Assembly (NCBI GenBank): GCA_018432645.1
Contig: JAHDSP010000262.1
Span: 1 to 14,268, forward strand
Direction: 5' to 3'
Origin: Bacteroidales bacterium
GTDB taxonomy: Bacteria; Bacteroidota; Bacteroidia; Bacteroidales; DTU049
DNA length: 14,268 bases
Both the position numbers and the translations under genes were made by a program. Shown here in pieces: positions 9,189 through 14,268 of the stretch; within the stretch, counting starts at the first letter, position 1; every line of letters starts with the position of its first letter. The notes under the pieces were generated by a model that was not told the origin of the DNA, ran no database searches, and saw only the letters and a program-made list of their open reading frames with translations.

Positions 9189-10411
9189 GCAACTTGAGAT
9201 TGATTATTCTCATTTTTATGCAAATGTTGTTCCACAAATTTTTTATCGATAATAATTTTTGATTCATCAAGATTAGGAGTGTAATACATAAGATCTATCA
9301 TGATTTTTTCCATAATGGACCTCAGACCTCTAGCGCCGAGTTTTAGCTCATTAGCTTGTTGTACAATAGCATCTAGTGCATCATCACTAAACTCTAACTC
9401 AATATTATCGATTTCAAATAAAGCCTTATATTGCTTAACTAATGCATTTTTTGGTTCAGTTAGTATGCGTTTCAATACTTCATTATCTAAAGGTTTTAAA
9501 GTAGCTATCACTGGAATACGGCCAATAAATTCTGGTATAAGTCCAAATTTACGTAAATCTACAGGTGCCACATACTGCAATATATTTTTATCATCGTCTA
9601 TGATGGCATTTTGAGAAGCTCCAAATCCAATAGTAGATGTTTTCACTCTGTTGGCAATTATTTTATCTAACCCATCAAAGGCACCACCGCAAATAAAAAG
9701 TATATTCGAAGTATTTAGATGAATAAATTCTTGCTCTGGATGCTTACGCCCACCTTCTGGTGGTACAAAAACTACGGAACCTTCTAATATTTTCAATAAT
9801 GCTTGCTGCACACCTTCTCCACCTACATCTTTAGTTAAGCTGGGATTATCACTTTTTCTACTTATTTTATCTATCTCATCGATGTAGATTATACCCATTT
9901 CAGCAGCTTTCACATCATAATTAGCATTTTGCAAAAGTCTAGTCAGAATAGTTTCAACATCTTCTCCAACGTATCCCGCCTCTGTCAATGCAGTAGCATC
10001 AGCTATAGCAAAAGGTACATCTAGAAGTTTAGCAATTGTTTTAGCTAATAGAGTTTTGCCAGTACCTGTTTCACCGATTAGAAGTATATTTGATTTTTCT
10101 AATTCTACATCTTTGATATTAGGGTTTAATATACGTTTATAATGATTATAAACAGCAACTGATAAAACTTTCTTGGCATAATCTTGTCCAATAATATATT
10201 GATCAAGAAAATCATAGATTTCAGAAGGTTTTTTTAATTTTAATTTAGGAGTTTTTTTTGTCTTTTTCCCTTGTTGGTCAATTTGTTTTTTAGCTTCTTC
10301 GATACAAATATTACAAATATTAGCATTGAAACCACGTAGCATTAACTCTACTTCATTTGCATTTCGCCCACAAAATGAGCATTTTATATTTTCATAATCT
10401 TTTGTAGTCAT
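9185..10411 (-). CDS. clpX: ATP-dependent Clp protease ATP-binding subunit ClpX
   Basis: ClpX is the hexameric AAA+ unfoldase that recognises tagged or damaged proteins and threads them into ClpP. At 408 residues it has normal length. The N-terminal zinc-binding domain has Cys11, Cys14, Cys33 and Cys36. The AAA+ module shows Walker A GETGTGKT (113-120), the pore-1 loop GYVG (146-149), Walker B IIYIDEID (174-181), the RKH pore loop (222-224), the ClpP-docking loop IGFG (261-264), an arginine finger in EFIGR (Arg298) and sensor 2 GAR (359-361). All catalytic positions are intact. It lies 57 bases behind clpP in the same direction and overlaps the next gene by 4 bases. A TAnnTTTG motif in the gap suggests it also has its own promoter. 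The ATG at 10411 directly precedes the zinc finger and has no Shine-Dalgarno. Confidence 0.98.
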   Translation of the reverse strand: MTTKDYENIKCSFCGRNANEVELMLRGFNANICNICIEEAKKQIDQQGKKTKKTPKLKLKKPSEIYDFLDQYIIGQDYAKKVLSVAVYNHYKRILNPNIKDVELEKSNILLIGETGTGKTLLAKTIAKLLDVPFAIADATALTEAGYVGEDVETILTRLLQNANYDVKAAEMGIIYIDEIDKISRKSDNPSLTKDVGGEGVQQALLKILEGSVVFVPPEGGRKHPEQEFIHLNTSNILFICGGAFDGLDKIIANRVKTSTIGFGASQNAIIDDDKNILQYVAPVDLRKFGLIPEFIGRIPVIATLKPLDNEVLKRILTEPKNALVKQYKALFEIDNIELEFSDDALDAIVQQANELKLGARGLRSIMEKIMIDLMYYTPNLDESKIIIDKKFVEQHLHKNENNQSQVA

Positions 10412-10444
10412 AATAATAAAAATTAATTATAAAATAAAAACTTA

Positions 10445-10452
10445 CAAATATA
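10445..10452 (-). promoter_or_regulatory. Possible internal promoter (-7 element) before clpX
   Basis: On the minus strand the clpP-clpX gap contains TATATTTG, a match to TAnnTTTG, 33 bases before the clpX ATG. No good -33 partner is visible. If real, it would let clpX and the DUF4294 gene be expressed independently of clpP. Confidence 0.4.
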
Positions 10453-10468
10453 GAATAAAAATGGTAAT

Positions 10469-11143
10469 TTATTTTGTTTTAATAAGTACTTCATCTATCA
10501 TACCATATTCTTTAGCTTCATCAGAACGCATCCAAAAATCTCTATCACCATCACGCTCTACCTTATCTAAAGGTTGTCCAGTATGTAGGGAGATAATCTG
10601 ATACAATTCATTTTTGAGTTTTTTAATTTCTTTTGCAATAATTTCGATATCAGTAGCTTGACCTTCAGCGCCACCCATAGGTTGATGTATCATAATTCTA
10701 CTATGTGGTAGAGCAGAACGTTTGCCTTTAGTACCAGCACAAAGGAGTACAGCACCCATTGAAGCAGCTATACCAGTGCAAATCGTTGCGATATCTGGTG
10801 CTACATATTGCATTGTATCATATATTCCTAATCCAGCATAAACACCACCTCCAGGAGTATTCATATATAGAAAAACATCTTTTTGTGGATCTGTAGATTC
10901 CAAAAATAATAATTGAGCAGTAACTATATTAGATACATAATCATCTATAGGCACACCTAGGAATATTATCCTATCCATCATTAATCTACTAAAAACATCC
11001 ATCTGAGCAACGTTTAGCTGACGCTCTTCTATAATTGTAGGAGAAATATATCCATTAGACGCCATAATATAATCATCTAGAGTTTGACTACTTATGCCTC
11101 TATGCTTGGTAGCATAACTATAAAATTCATCTTTCTTTGACAT
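10469..11143 (-). CDS. clpP: ATP-dependent Clp protease proteolytic subunit ClpP
   Basis: ClpP is the tetradecameric serine protease chamber that works with ClpX in cytoplasmic protein turnover. The 224 residues include an N-terminal extension of about 30 residues before the conserved core, common in Bacteroidota. The catalytic triad is complete: Ser128 in GIAASMGAVLL, His153 in RIMIHQPMGG and Asp202 in DGDRDFW. The oxyanion-strand motif NTPGGGVYAG (95-104) and the start of the fold, ERQLNVAQMDVFSRLMMDRIIFLG (about 40-63), are typical, although LNVAQMDV replaces the more usual tyrosine-rich text. It is the first gene of the clpP-clpX-DUF4294 unit and has a TAAATTTG promoter element 30 bases upstream. 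The leader AAAGAAAAATTAAAATTT before the ATG is A-rich and lacks a Shine-Dalgarno. Confidence 0.97.
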   Translation of the reverse strand: MSKKDEFYSYATKHRGISSQTLDDYIMASNGYISPTIIEERQLNVAQMDVFSRLMMDRIIFLGVPIDDYVSNIVTAQLLFLESTDPQKDVFLYMNTPGGGVYAGLGIYDTMQYVAPDIATICTGIAASMGAVLLCAGTKGKRSALPHSRIMIHQPMGGAEGQATDIEIIAKEIKKLKNELYQIISLHTGQPLDKVERDGDRDFWMRSDEAKEYGMIDEVLIKTK

Positions 11144-11172
11144 AAATTTTAATTTTTCTTTAATTTATTTTA

Positions 11173-11180
11173 CAAATTTA
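11173..11180 (-). promoter_or_regulatory. -7 element of the clpP operon promoter
   Basis: Read on the minus strand this is TAAATTTG, matching TAnnTTTG, 30 bases before the clpP ATG. That is close to the 29-base spacing at ruvA. I see no convincing -33 element. Confidence 0.5.
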
Positions 11181-11219
11181 CAAAAAATATTGAAATATTT
11201 TTTTGAAAATGATAATTAT

Positions 11220-11278
11220 GATAATCTTAATGGACCTGCTTAAATAAAGTGATTAAGCATTTAACTATTCGATAATCT
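11220..11278. repeat. Short inverted repeat flanked by GATAATCT direct repeats
   Basis: TGCTTAA (11237-11243) is the reverse complement of TTAAGCA (11253-11259), with a 9-base spacer. GATAATCT occurs at 11220-11227 and again at 11271-11278, one copy on each side. It lies between the divergent clpP and lipoprotein genes, upstream of both promoters, where regulator binding sites would be expected. No regulator can be named. Confidence 0.35.
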
Positions 11279-11297
11279 AATATTTTTTAATAAAATC

Positions 11298-11326
11298 GTT
11301 AAACAAAACATTTTCATTTGTTTTAC
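11298..11326. repeat. Inverted repeat in the clpP/lipoprotein divergent region
   Basis: GTTAAACAAA (11298-11307) pairs with TTTGTTTTAC (11317-11326): 9 of 10 pairs with one T-T mismatch, around a 9-base spacer ACATTTTCA. No gene ends here, so it is not a terminator for a known gene. It could be an operator or the fold of an unannotated small RNA. The rest of 11144-11412 is AT-rich with no visible coding frame. Confidence 0.4.
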
Positions 11327-11381
11327 AATATTTTGATTTATTTTTTTGATATTATTACTTACTTTTAATAAAAATTTTATA

Positions 11382-11389
11382 TAATTTTG
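11382..11389 (+). promoter_or_regulatory. -7 element upstream of the lipoprotein cassette
   Basis: TAATTTTG, identical to the elements before ruvA and the tRNA, lies 24 bases before the lipoprotein ATG. No other TAnnTTTG element lies in the short gaps of the next two genes, so one transcript for all three is likely. Confidence 0.5.
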
Positions 11390-11412
11390 TTTACAAAATA
11401 CTTAAATTAATT

Positions 11413-11784
11413 ATGAAAAGGTTATTTATTATGATGATTATTTCTTTTTTATTTGCTAGTTGTGTGGGAGTTGTAGAGGTGCAAGAGACTAAAACTAAAC
11501 CATCTCCCCCTCCTCATGCTCCTGCTCATGGTGTCAGAGCTAAATATCAATATAGATATTATCCGTCATTAGGTATTTATTATGATATTGATAGAGGCAT
11601 TTATTTCTATTTAGAATCTGGTATTTGGAAATCTTCTAATGCTCTTCCTAGTAATATTACTATAAGTTTAAATGATTATGTGGTTGTAGATTTAGATACA
11701 GATAAACCATATAAATATTATAATAAACACAAAAAACAATATCCATCGCATTCTAATAGTAAAAATAAAAAACCAAAAAAATAA
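11413..11784 (+). CDS. Small lipoprotein of unknown function
   Basis: This 123-residue protein has a lipoprotein signal: MKRLFIMMIISFLFASC, with the lipidated Cys at position 17 (lipobox FAS-C). It is therefore expected in the cell envelope. A Pro/His-rich linker (about 30-40) leads into an aromatic domain with RYYPSLGIYYDIDRGIYFYL (48-67), then GIWKSSNALP and DYVVVDLDTDKPYKYY (88-103), and a Lys-rich tail. The Y-Y-P...Y-Y-D...Y-F-Y pattern resembles small envelope proteins I recall only as uncharacterised, so no function is offered. It opens a three-gene unit: the next gene starts 13 bases after its stop. The start is the first ATG giving the complete signal sequence. No Shine-Dalgarno is present. 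Confidence 0.8.
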   Translation: MKRLFIMMIISFLFASCVGVVEVQETKTKPSPPPHAPAHGVRAKYQYRYYPSLGIYYDIDRGIYFYLESGIWKSSNALPSNITISLNDYVVVDLDTDKPYKYYNKHKKQYPSHSNSKNKKPKK

Positions 11785-11797
11785 ATTTTTTATTTTA

Positions 11798-12532
11798 ATG
11801 AATAAATTACTAATTATTAGTGGACCATCTGGAGTAGGGAAGAGCCCATTATTGAAAGCTTTTAATAAATTATATCCAAATATTGCAAAAAATTATAAAA
11901 AACTAATTTTATATAATAGTCGTTCTGCTAGACCTAATGAGGTGGATGGAGATGATTATTATTTTAGAACAAAAGATCATCTAAATTCTTTAAGAACTAA
12001 TAAAAATTACTTAGTTTTTGATGTCCGTGATGATATACAAGCATTAGATATTAATGAATTATTAAATAATCTACATAAAAACAATCTGATTTTCGAAGGT
12101 AATCCTTTTGTGGGATCTGAGCTAATAAAAAGTAATTTATTACGCGATGTAGAAAAATTGAGCCTTTTCATTTCACCTTTATCTCTGGATGAAATTTTGT
12201 TTTTTAAAAATAATGAAAATATTATTTTATCTGAATTAATTACAGACATAATGCGTAGAAAATTATTAAAGAGAGCTCAGAAGCAAAAAGGTATTTTATC
12301 AATTAAGGATTTAGAAAATATCGAAACAAGAGCAAAAAGTGCTTATGAGGAACTAAAACTATCGATTAATTTTGATTTTGTTGTGCCTAATCATGATGGC
12401 GAAGACAGCGATCATTGGGACACATTTTATTATCCTATAGGTGATGCTAGAAAAACTTTGATGGCTTTAGTAGATTTATTAGAAAATAACAAATCATCTT
12501 TTGCCGAAAAATGGAATGAAAATTTATTGTAA
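11798..12532 (+). CDS. Divergent guanylate-kinase-like P-loop protein
   Basis: The 244-residue protein opens with a Walker A loop, SGPSGVGKSP (8-17), of the guanylate-kinase type. It continues with a recognisable substrate-entry segment, SRSARPNEVDGDDYYF (41-56), keeping the two Arg, the Glu and the Tyr that in guanylate kinase contact the GMP phosphate. A lid-like helix region (RRKLLKRAQ..., about 153-187) and DFVVPNHD (193-200) mirror the later part of Gmk. Differences are clear: it is about 40 residues longer, Pro17 follows GKS where Gmk has Thr, and the segment that should carry the base-recognising Glu, Tyr and Ser reads NYLVFDVRDDIQALD (70-84). The C-terminal DSDHWDTFYYPIGDARKTL (204-222) has no Gmk counterpart that I know. 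It is probably a nucleotide or phosphate-transfer enzyme, but likely not the housekeeping GMP kinase. It is cytoplasmic by sequence (no signal or membrane segment). Confidence 0.75.
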   Translation: MNKLLIISGPSGVGKSPLLKAFNKLYPNIAKNYKKLILYNSRSARPNEVDGDDYYFRTKDHLNSLRTNKNYLVFDVRDDIQALDINELLNNLHKNNLIFEGNPFVGSELIKSNLLRDVEKLSLFISPLSLDEILFFKNNENIILSELITDIMRRKLLKRAQKQKGILSIKDLENIETRAKSAYEELKLSINFDFVVPNHDGEDSDHWDTFYYPIGDARKTLMALVDLLENNKSSFAEKWNENLL

Positions 12533-12552
12533 TTTTATTAAATAAAAATTTT

Positions 12553-13179
12553 ATGAGTCCAGAGCAATATTCATTATTAGTAGAAATAATAGGATACATA
12601 GCTTCTGCTTTTGTACTGTTATCAGTGATGATGCGTTCTATAGTGAAGCTTCGTTGGTATCTTTTGGTTGGTAATATTTTTTATGTTATTTATGGCGTTA
12701 TGATAAATGCCATGCCAGTAATACTTTTGAATGCTATTAATGGTATTTTGAATATTTATTTCCTATATCAAGCTCATAAGCAATATGGTGATTTCGAAAT
12801 TATTAATATATCACCAGATGAAAATATTGTTAAATATTTCATTAATCATTTCAAAAATGATATCAAAAAGTTTTTTCCTAATTTCGAAAATATAAAATCT
12901 GATGAAGATAATTATATTCTGATGAAAGACAATGCTATAGTAGGTTTATTTGCTTTTAAGCATTTCGAGTCAGAGGTAGATATTTCTATTGATTATGTAA
13001 CGCCTACTTATAGAGATCTTAAGCCAGCAAAATTTTTATTTTATAAATCTGAATTTTTTAAATCTATGGGTGTGAAGCAGCTAATCACCTATTCAGCAGT
13101 GCCTACACATACAAAATATTTAAATAAAATTGGATTTAGCAAAACTGTTGATAATAGATTTATTTTAAAAATCGAATAA
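12553..13179 (+). CDS. YgjV-like membrane domain fused to a GNAT-like acetyltransferase domain
   Basis: The 208-residue protein has two parts. Residues 8-73 contain about three membrane segments (8-26, 35-50, 54-73) with EIIGYIASAFVLLSVMMRS and NAINGILNIYFLYQ, resembling the small YgjV-type inner-membrane proteins. Residues about 85-208 look like a GNAT acyltransferase fold: a strand with ILMKDNAIVGLFAF (122-135), DISIDYVTPTYRDLKPAKFLF (143-163) at the acetyl-CoA site, and the typical ending THTKYLNKIGFSKT (186-199). The usual glycine of the pyrophosphate loop (Arg-x-x-x-x-Gly) is replaced by KPAK, so cofactor binding may be altered. It starts 20 bases after the kinase-like gene and closes the three-gene unit, since a strong hairpin overlaps its stop codon. 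Substrate is unknown. The domain calls are from motif memory. Confidence 0.75.
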   Translation: MSPEQYSLLVEIIGYIASAFVLLSVMMRSIVKLRWYLLVGNIFYVIYGVMINAMPVILLNAINGILNIYFLYQAHKQYGDFEIINISPDENIVKYFINHFKNDIKKFFPNFENIKSDEDNYILMKDNAIVGLFAFKHFESEVDISIDYVTPTYRDLKPAKFLFYKSEFFKSMGVKQLITYSAVPTHTKYLNKIGFSKTVDNRFILKIE

Positions 13180-13206
13180 AAATTTTTTCATTAAAAAATT
13201 TTTATT
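13175..13206. terminator. Perfect 14-bp all-AT hairpin, likely bidirectional terminator
   Basis: AATAAAAATTTTTT (13175-13188) is followed by the loop CATT and its exact reverse complement AAAAAATTTTTATT (13193-13206). The stem includes the UAA stop of the YgjV-GNAT gene. No GC pair is present, but the stem is long and carries T runs in both directions. It separates the three-gene unit from the tRNA and could also stop minus-strand transcription from the GGGPS gene. Confidence 0.65.
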
Positions 13207-13213
13207 AATTTTG
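13206..13213 (+). promoter_or_regulatory. -7 element of the tRNA-Val promoter
   Basis: TAATTTTG sits 14 bases before the first tRNA base, touching the foot of the preceding terminator hairpin. Initiation would fall about 13220. The -33 region would lie inside the hairpin and has no TTTG. Confidence 0.5.
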
Positions 13214-13227
13214 CAATCTGATTTTTA

Positions 13228-13302
13228 GGGCGATTAGCTCAGTTGGTTCAGAGCGCCTGCCTTACAAGCAGGAGGCCAATGGTTCGAATCCATTATCGCC
13301 CA
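13228..13302 (+). tRNA. tRNA-Val (anticodon UAC)
   Basis: The 75-base gene folds into a full cloverleaf: acceptor GGGCGAT/ATCGCCC, D stem GCTC/GAGC, anticodon stem CCTGC/GCAGG with loop CTTACAA (anticodon TAC at 13263-13265), a 5-base variable loop and T stem AATGG/CCATT with loop TTCGAAT. The discriminator base is A at 13302. The CCA end is not encoded and must be added enzymatically. UAC reads GUA and, by wobble, other Val codons. It stands alone, with its 3' end 8 bases from the end of the convergent GGGPS gene. Confidence 0.97.
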
Positions 13303-13310
13303 TTTTATTT

Positions 13311-14048
13311 CTAATTTCTTCCCTTAATTTTATATTTTTTTAGCTCTTCGAGAAAATCGCTATCTGTTTCTATATAATTGCCTATTACAATAGCATTTAC
13401 ACCCTTGTCGAAATATGTATCTATAATTTCTATATTTTTTATTCCACCACCTATGATTATTGGTAAATTTACAATATTTTTTAACTCATTTATTAAATTA
13501 GGATTTAATGGATTTACGGCACCAGATCCTGCTTCGATGTATATTAATTGACTACCACTATATTTAGCTGCCAGACAAGTAGCTATTAAAATATCTTTTT
13601 TATTGTGAGGAATAGGAATTGTCTGAGTCAAATATGCTGTGCTACTAATATTGCCACCATCTACTAAAATATATGCTGTAGGTATCGCAGATATTCCCAT
13701 TTTATAAATTATCGGAGCAGCAATTAACTGCTGTCCTATCATATATTCCGGATTTCTTCCCGAAAAAAGTTGCATGAAAAGTATACCATCAGCATTGTTG
13801 ACTATTTGCAAATAATTCCCAGGGAATATTATCACTGGAACCTTAGTTTCTCTTTTTAATATGTTGATGATTTCTTTATATTTTTCTATATCAAAAATCA
13901 GACTTCCCCCTATTAAAAAAAAATCACAAATACCGTCTTTGCCAGCATTAATATATTTGTTTAATAATTTGTCATCAGTTTTATCGGGATCTATTAAAAT
14001 AGCAATAGAGCCTGATTTCAAAAATAAGTTGTAAATTTGTACAGTCAT
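13311..14048 (-). CDS. Geranylgeranylglyceryl phosphate synthase family protein (PcrB/GGGPS)
   Basis: The family joins sn-glycerol-1-phosphate to a polyprenyl diphosphate (geranylgeranyl in archaea and characterised Bacteroidota enzymes; heptaprenyl in Bacillus PcrB) through an ether bond. The 245-residue TIM barrel shows LIDPDK (18-23), IGGSL (46-50), PVIIFPG (71-77), SGRNPEYMIGQQ (96-107), PTAYILVDGG (123-132), the glycerol-phosphate-binding stretch YIEAGSGA (170-177), IIGGGI (198-203) and VIGN (221-224). All of these are expected in an active enzyme. Motifs and length fit the Bacteroidota group better than Bacillus PcrB, so GGGP is the likely product, but chain length cannot be read with certainty. 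The gene is divergent from the partial gene at 14081 and convergent with the tRNA. Confidence 0.92.
   Translation of the reverse strand: MTVQIYNLFLKSGSIAILIDPDKTDDKLLNKYINAGKDGICDFFLIGGSLIFDIEKYKEIINILKRETKVPVIIFPGNYLQIVNNADGILFMQLFSGRNPEYMIGQQLIAAPIIYKMGISAIPTAYILVDGGNISSTAYLTQTIPIPHNKKDILIATCLAAKYSGSQLIYIEAGSGAVNPLNPNLINELKNIVNLPIIIGGGIKNIEIIDTYFDKGVNAIVIGNYIETDSDFLEELKKYKIKGRN
14032..14039 (+). promoter_or_regulatory. Possible -7 element for the gene starting at 14081
   Basis: TAAATTTG matches TAnnTTTG, 42 bases before the ATG at 14081, and lies within the first codons of the opposite GGGPS gene. It would give a leader of about 35 bases. Confidence 0.35.
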
Positions 14049-14066
14049 TTTCTAAAAAATTTTTAT

Positions 14067-14074
14067 CAAAAATA
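14067..14074 (-). promoter_or_regulatory. Possible -7 element for the GGGPS gene
   Basis: On the minus strand this reads TATTTTTG, a TAnnTTTG match, 19 bases before the GGGPS start codon. The leader would be only about 10 bases. Confidence 0.4.
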
Positions 14075-14080
14075 ATCATT

Positions 14081-14268
14081 ATGAAAGAAATAAACTTTTT
14101 ATTAATTTTTTTCGTATTTTCTCTTTTATTAAATTCACAAAATAATAATATGATAGTATATGATAGCACATTAAATCAGCAAGTGCTTATAGACAAAATA
14201 GATAGCAAAGATTTACAACATCCTATTTTTGCAGAATATTATAAATTTTATTTTGAAAGTTATAACCC
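14081..14268 (+). CDS. Start of a gene for an exported protein (3' end outside window)
   Basis: An ATG at 14081 opens a frame that stays open to the window edge (62 complete codons). The first residues, MKEINFLLIFFVFSLLLNSQ, form a short signal peptide with the Asn-Ser-Gln cleavage context common in Bacteroidota (cleavage probably after Ser19). The visible mature part reads MIVYDSTLNQQVLIDKIDS, then KDLQHPIFAEYYKFYFESY. I do not recognise a family from this fragment. It is divergent from the GGGPS gene with a 32-base gap, and the AT-rich codon use matches its neighbours. Confidence 0.65.
   Translation, partial: MKEINFLLIFFVFSLLLNSQNNNMIVYDSTLNQQVLIDKIDSKDLQHPIFAEYYKFYFESYN

Noticed and set aside
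9300..9614. 104-residue plus-strand frame inside clpX
   Set aside because: It is antisense to fully conserved clpX codons, Ser-rich and without a domain: a shadow frame.
11785..11797. A-run/T-run around the lipoprotein stop as a terminator
   Set aside because: The loop would be only about 2-4 bases and the next gene starts at once with no new promoter, so readthrough is more plausible.
11367..13188. Recurring AATAAAAATTTT at 11367, 12541 and 13175 as a dispersed repeat
   Set aside because: It is pure A/T in an AT-rich genome, found only in spacers, and its copies serve different contexts (promoter, leader, hairpin). Composition explains it.
13981..14169. 62-residue minus-strand frame overlapping the GGGPS start
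   Set aside because: It runs opposite to the secreted-protein gene at 14081 and out of frame with GGGPS. It has no recognisable motif, and both overlapped genes are better supported.
1..14268. CRISPR array, toxin-antitoxin pair, phage or defence island
   Set aside because: No regularly spaced repeats, Cas-like proteins, small paired toxin-antitoxin frames or phage genes were seen in any part of the window.

Overview
The window looks like a chromosome segment from a low-GC (roughly 30% by eye), probably uncultured or host-associated member of the Bacteroidota (FCB group). Four things point there: a full-length SprA, the type IX secretion (T9SS) outer-membrane translocon, directly behind ruvA; a secreted DUF4294-type protein; a PcrB/GGGPS-type prenyltransferase; and the Bacteroidota promoter -7 element TAnnTTTG in front of almost every transcription unit, with no Shine-Dalgarno sequences. 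I cannot name a genus.

Layout. 1-474 is the C-terminal part of an IS1595/ISXO2-like transposase that enters from the left edge and is less AT-rich than its surroundings. 475-672 is an AT-rich spacer with a ruvA promoter. 673-8478 is a ruvA-sprA transcription unit on the plus strand: a Holliday-junction protein followed by the 2400-residue SprA barrel. 8479-8600 is a convergent spacer with weak hairpins. 8601-11143 is a minus-strand clpP-clpX-DUF4294 operon, with the last two genes joined by an ATGA overlap. 11144-11412 is a divergent intergenic region with promoters for both sides and two inverted repeats.

11413-13179 is a compact plus-strand unit of three poorly characterised genes: a small lipoprotein, a large and divergent guanylate-kinase-like protein, and a YgjV-like membrane domain fused to a GNAT-like domain. 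It starts at a recognisable promoter and ends in a perfect 14-bp all-AT hairpin. A tRNA-Val(UAC) gene with its own promoter follows at 13228-13302. It converges on a minus-strand geranylgeranylglyceryl-phosphate synthase homologue (13311-14048). At the right edge a divergent gene for a short secreted protein begins (14081) and runs out of the window.

How it fits together. Most genes are ordinary housekeeping or phylum-core genes (recombination, protein export, ClpXP proteolysis, a tRNA). The least described parts are the three-gene cassette with its non-canonical nucleotide-kinase-like protein, the exported DUF4294 protein coupled to clpX, and the archaeal-type lipid enzyme. I found no CRISPR array, toxin-antitoxin pair, phage module or recognisable defence system.
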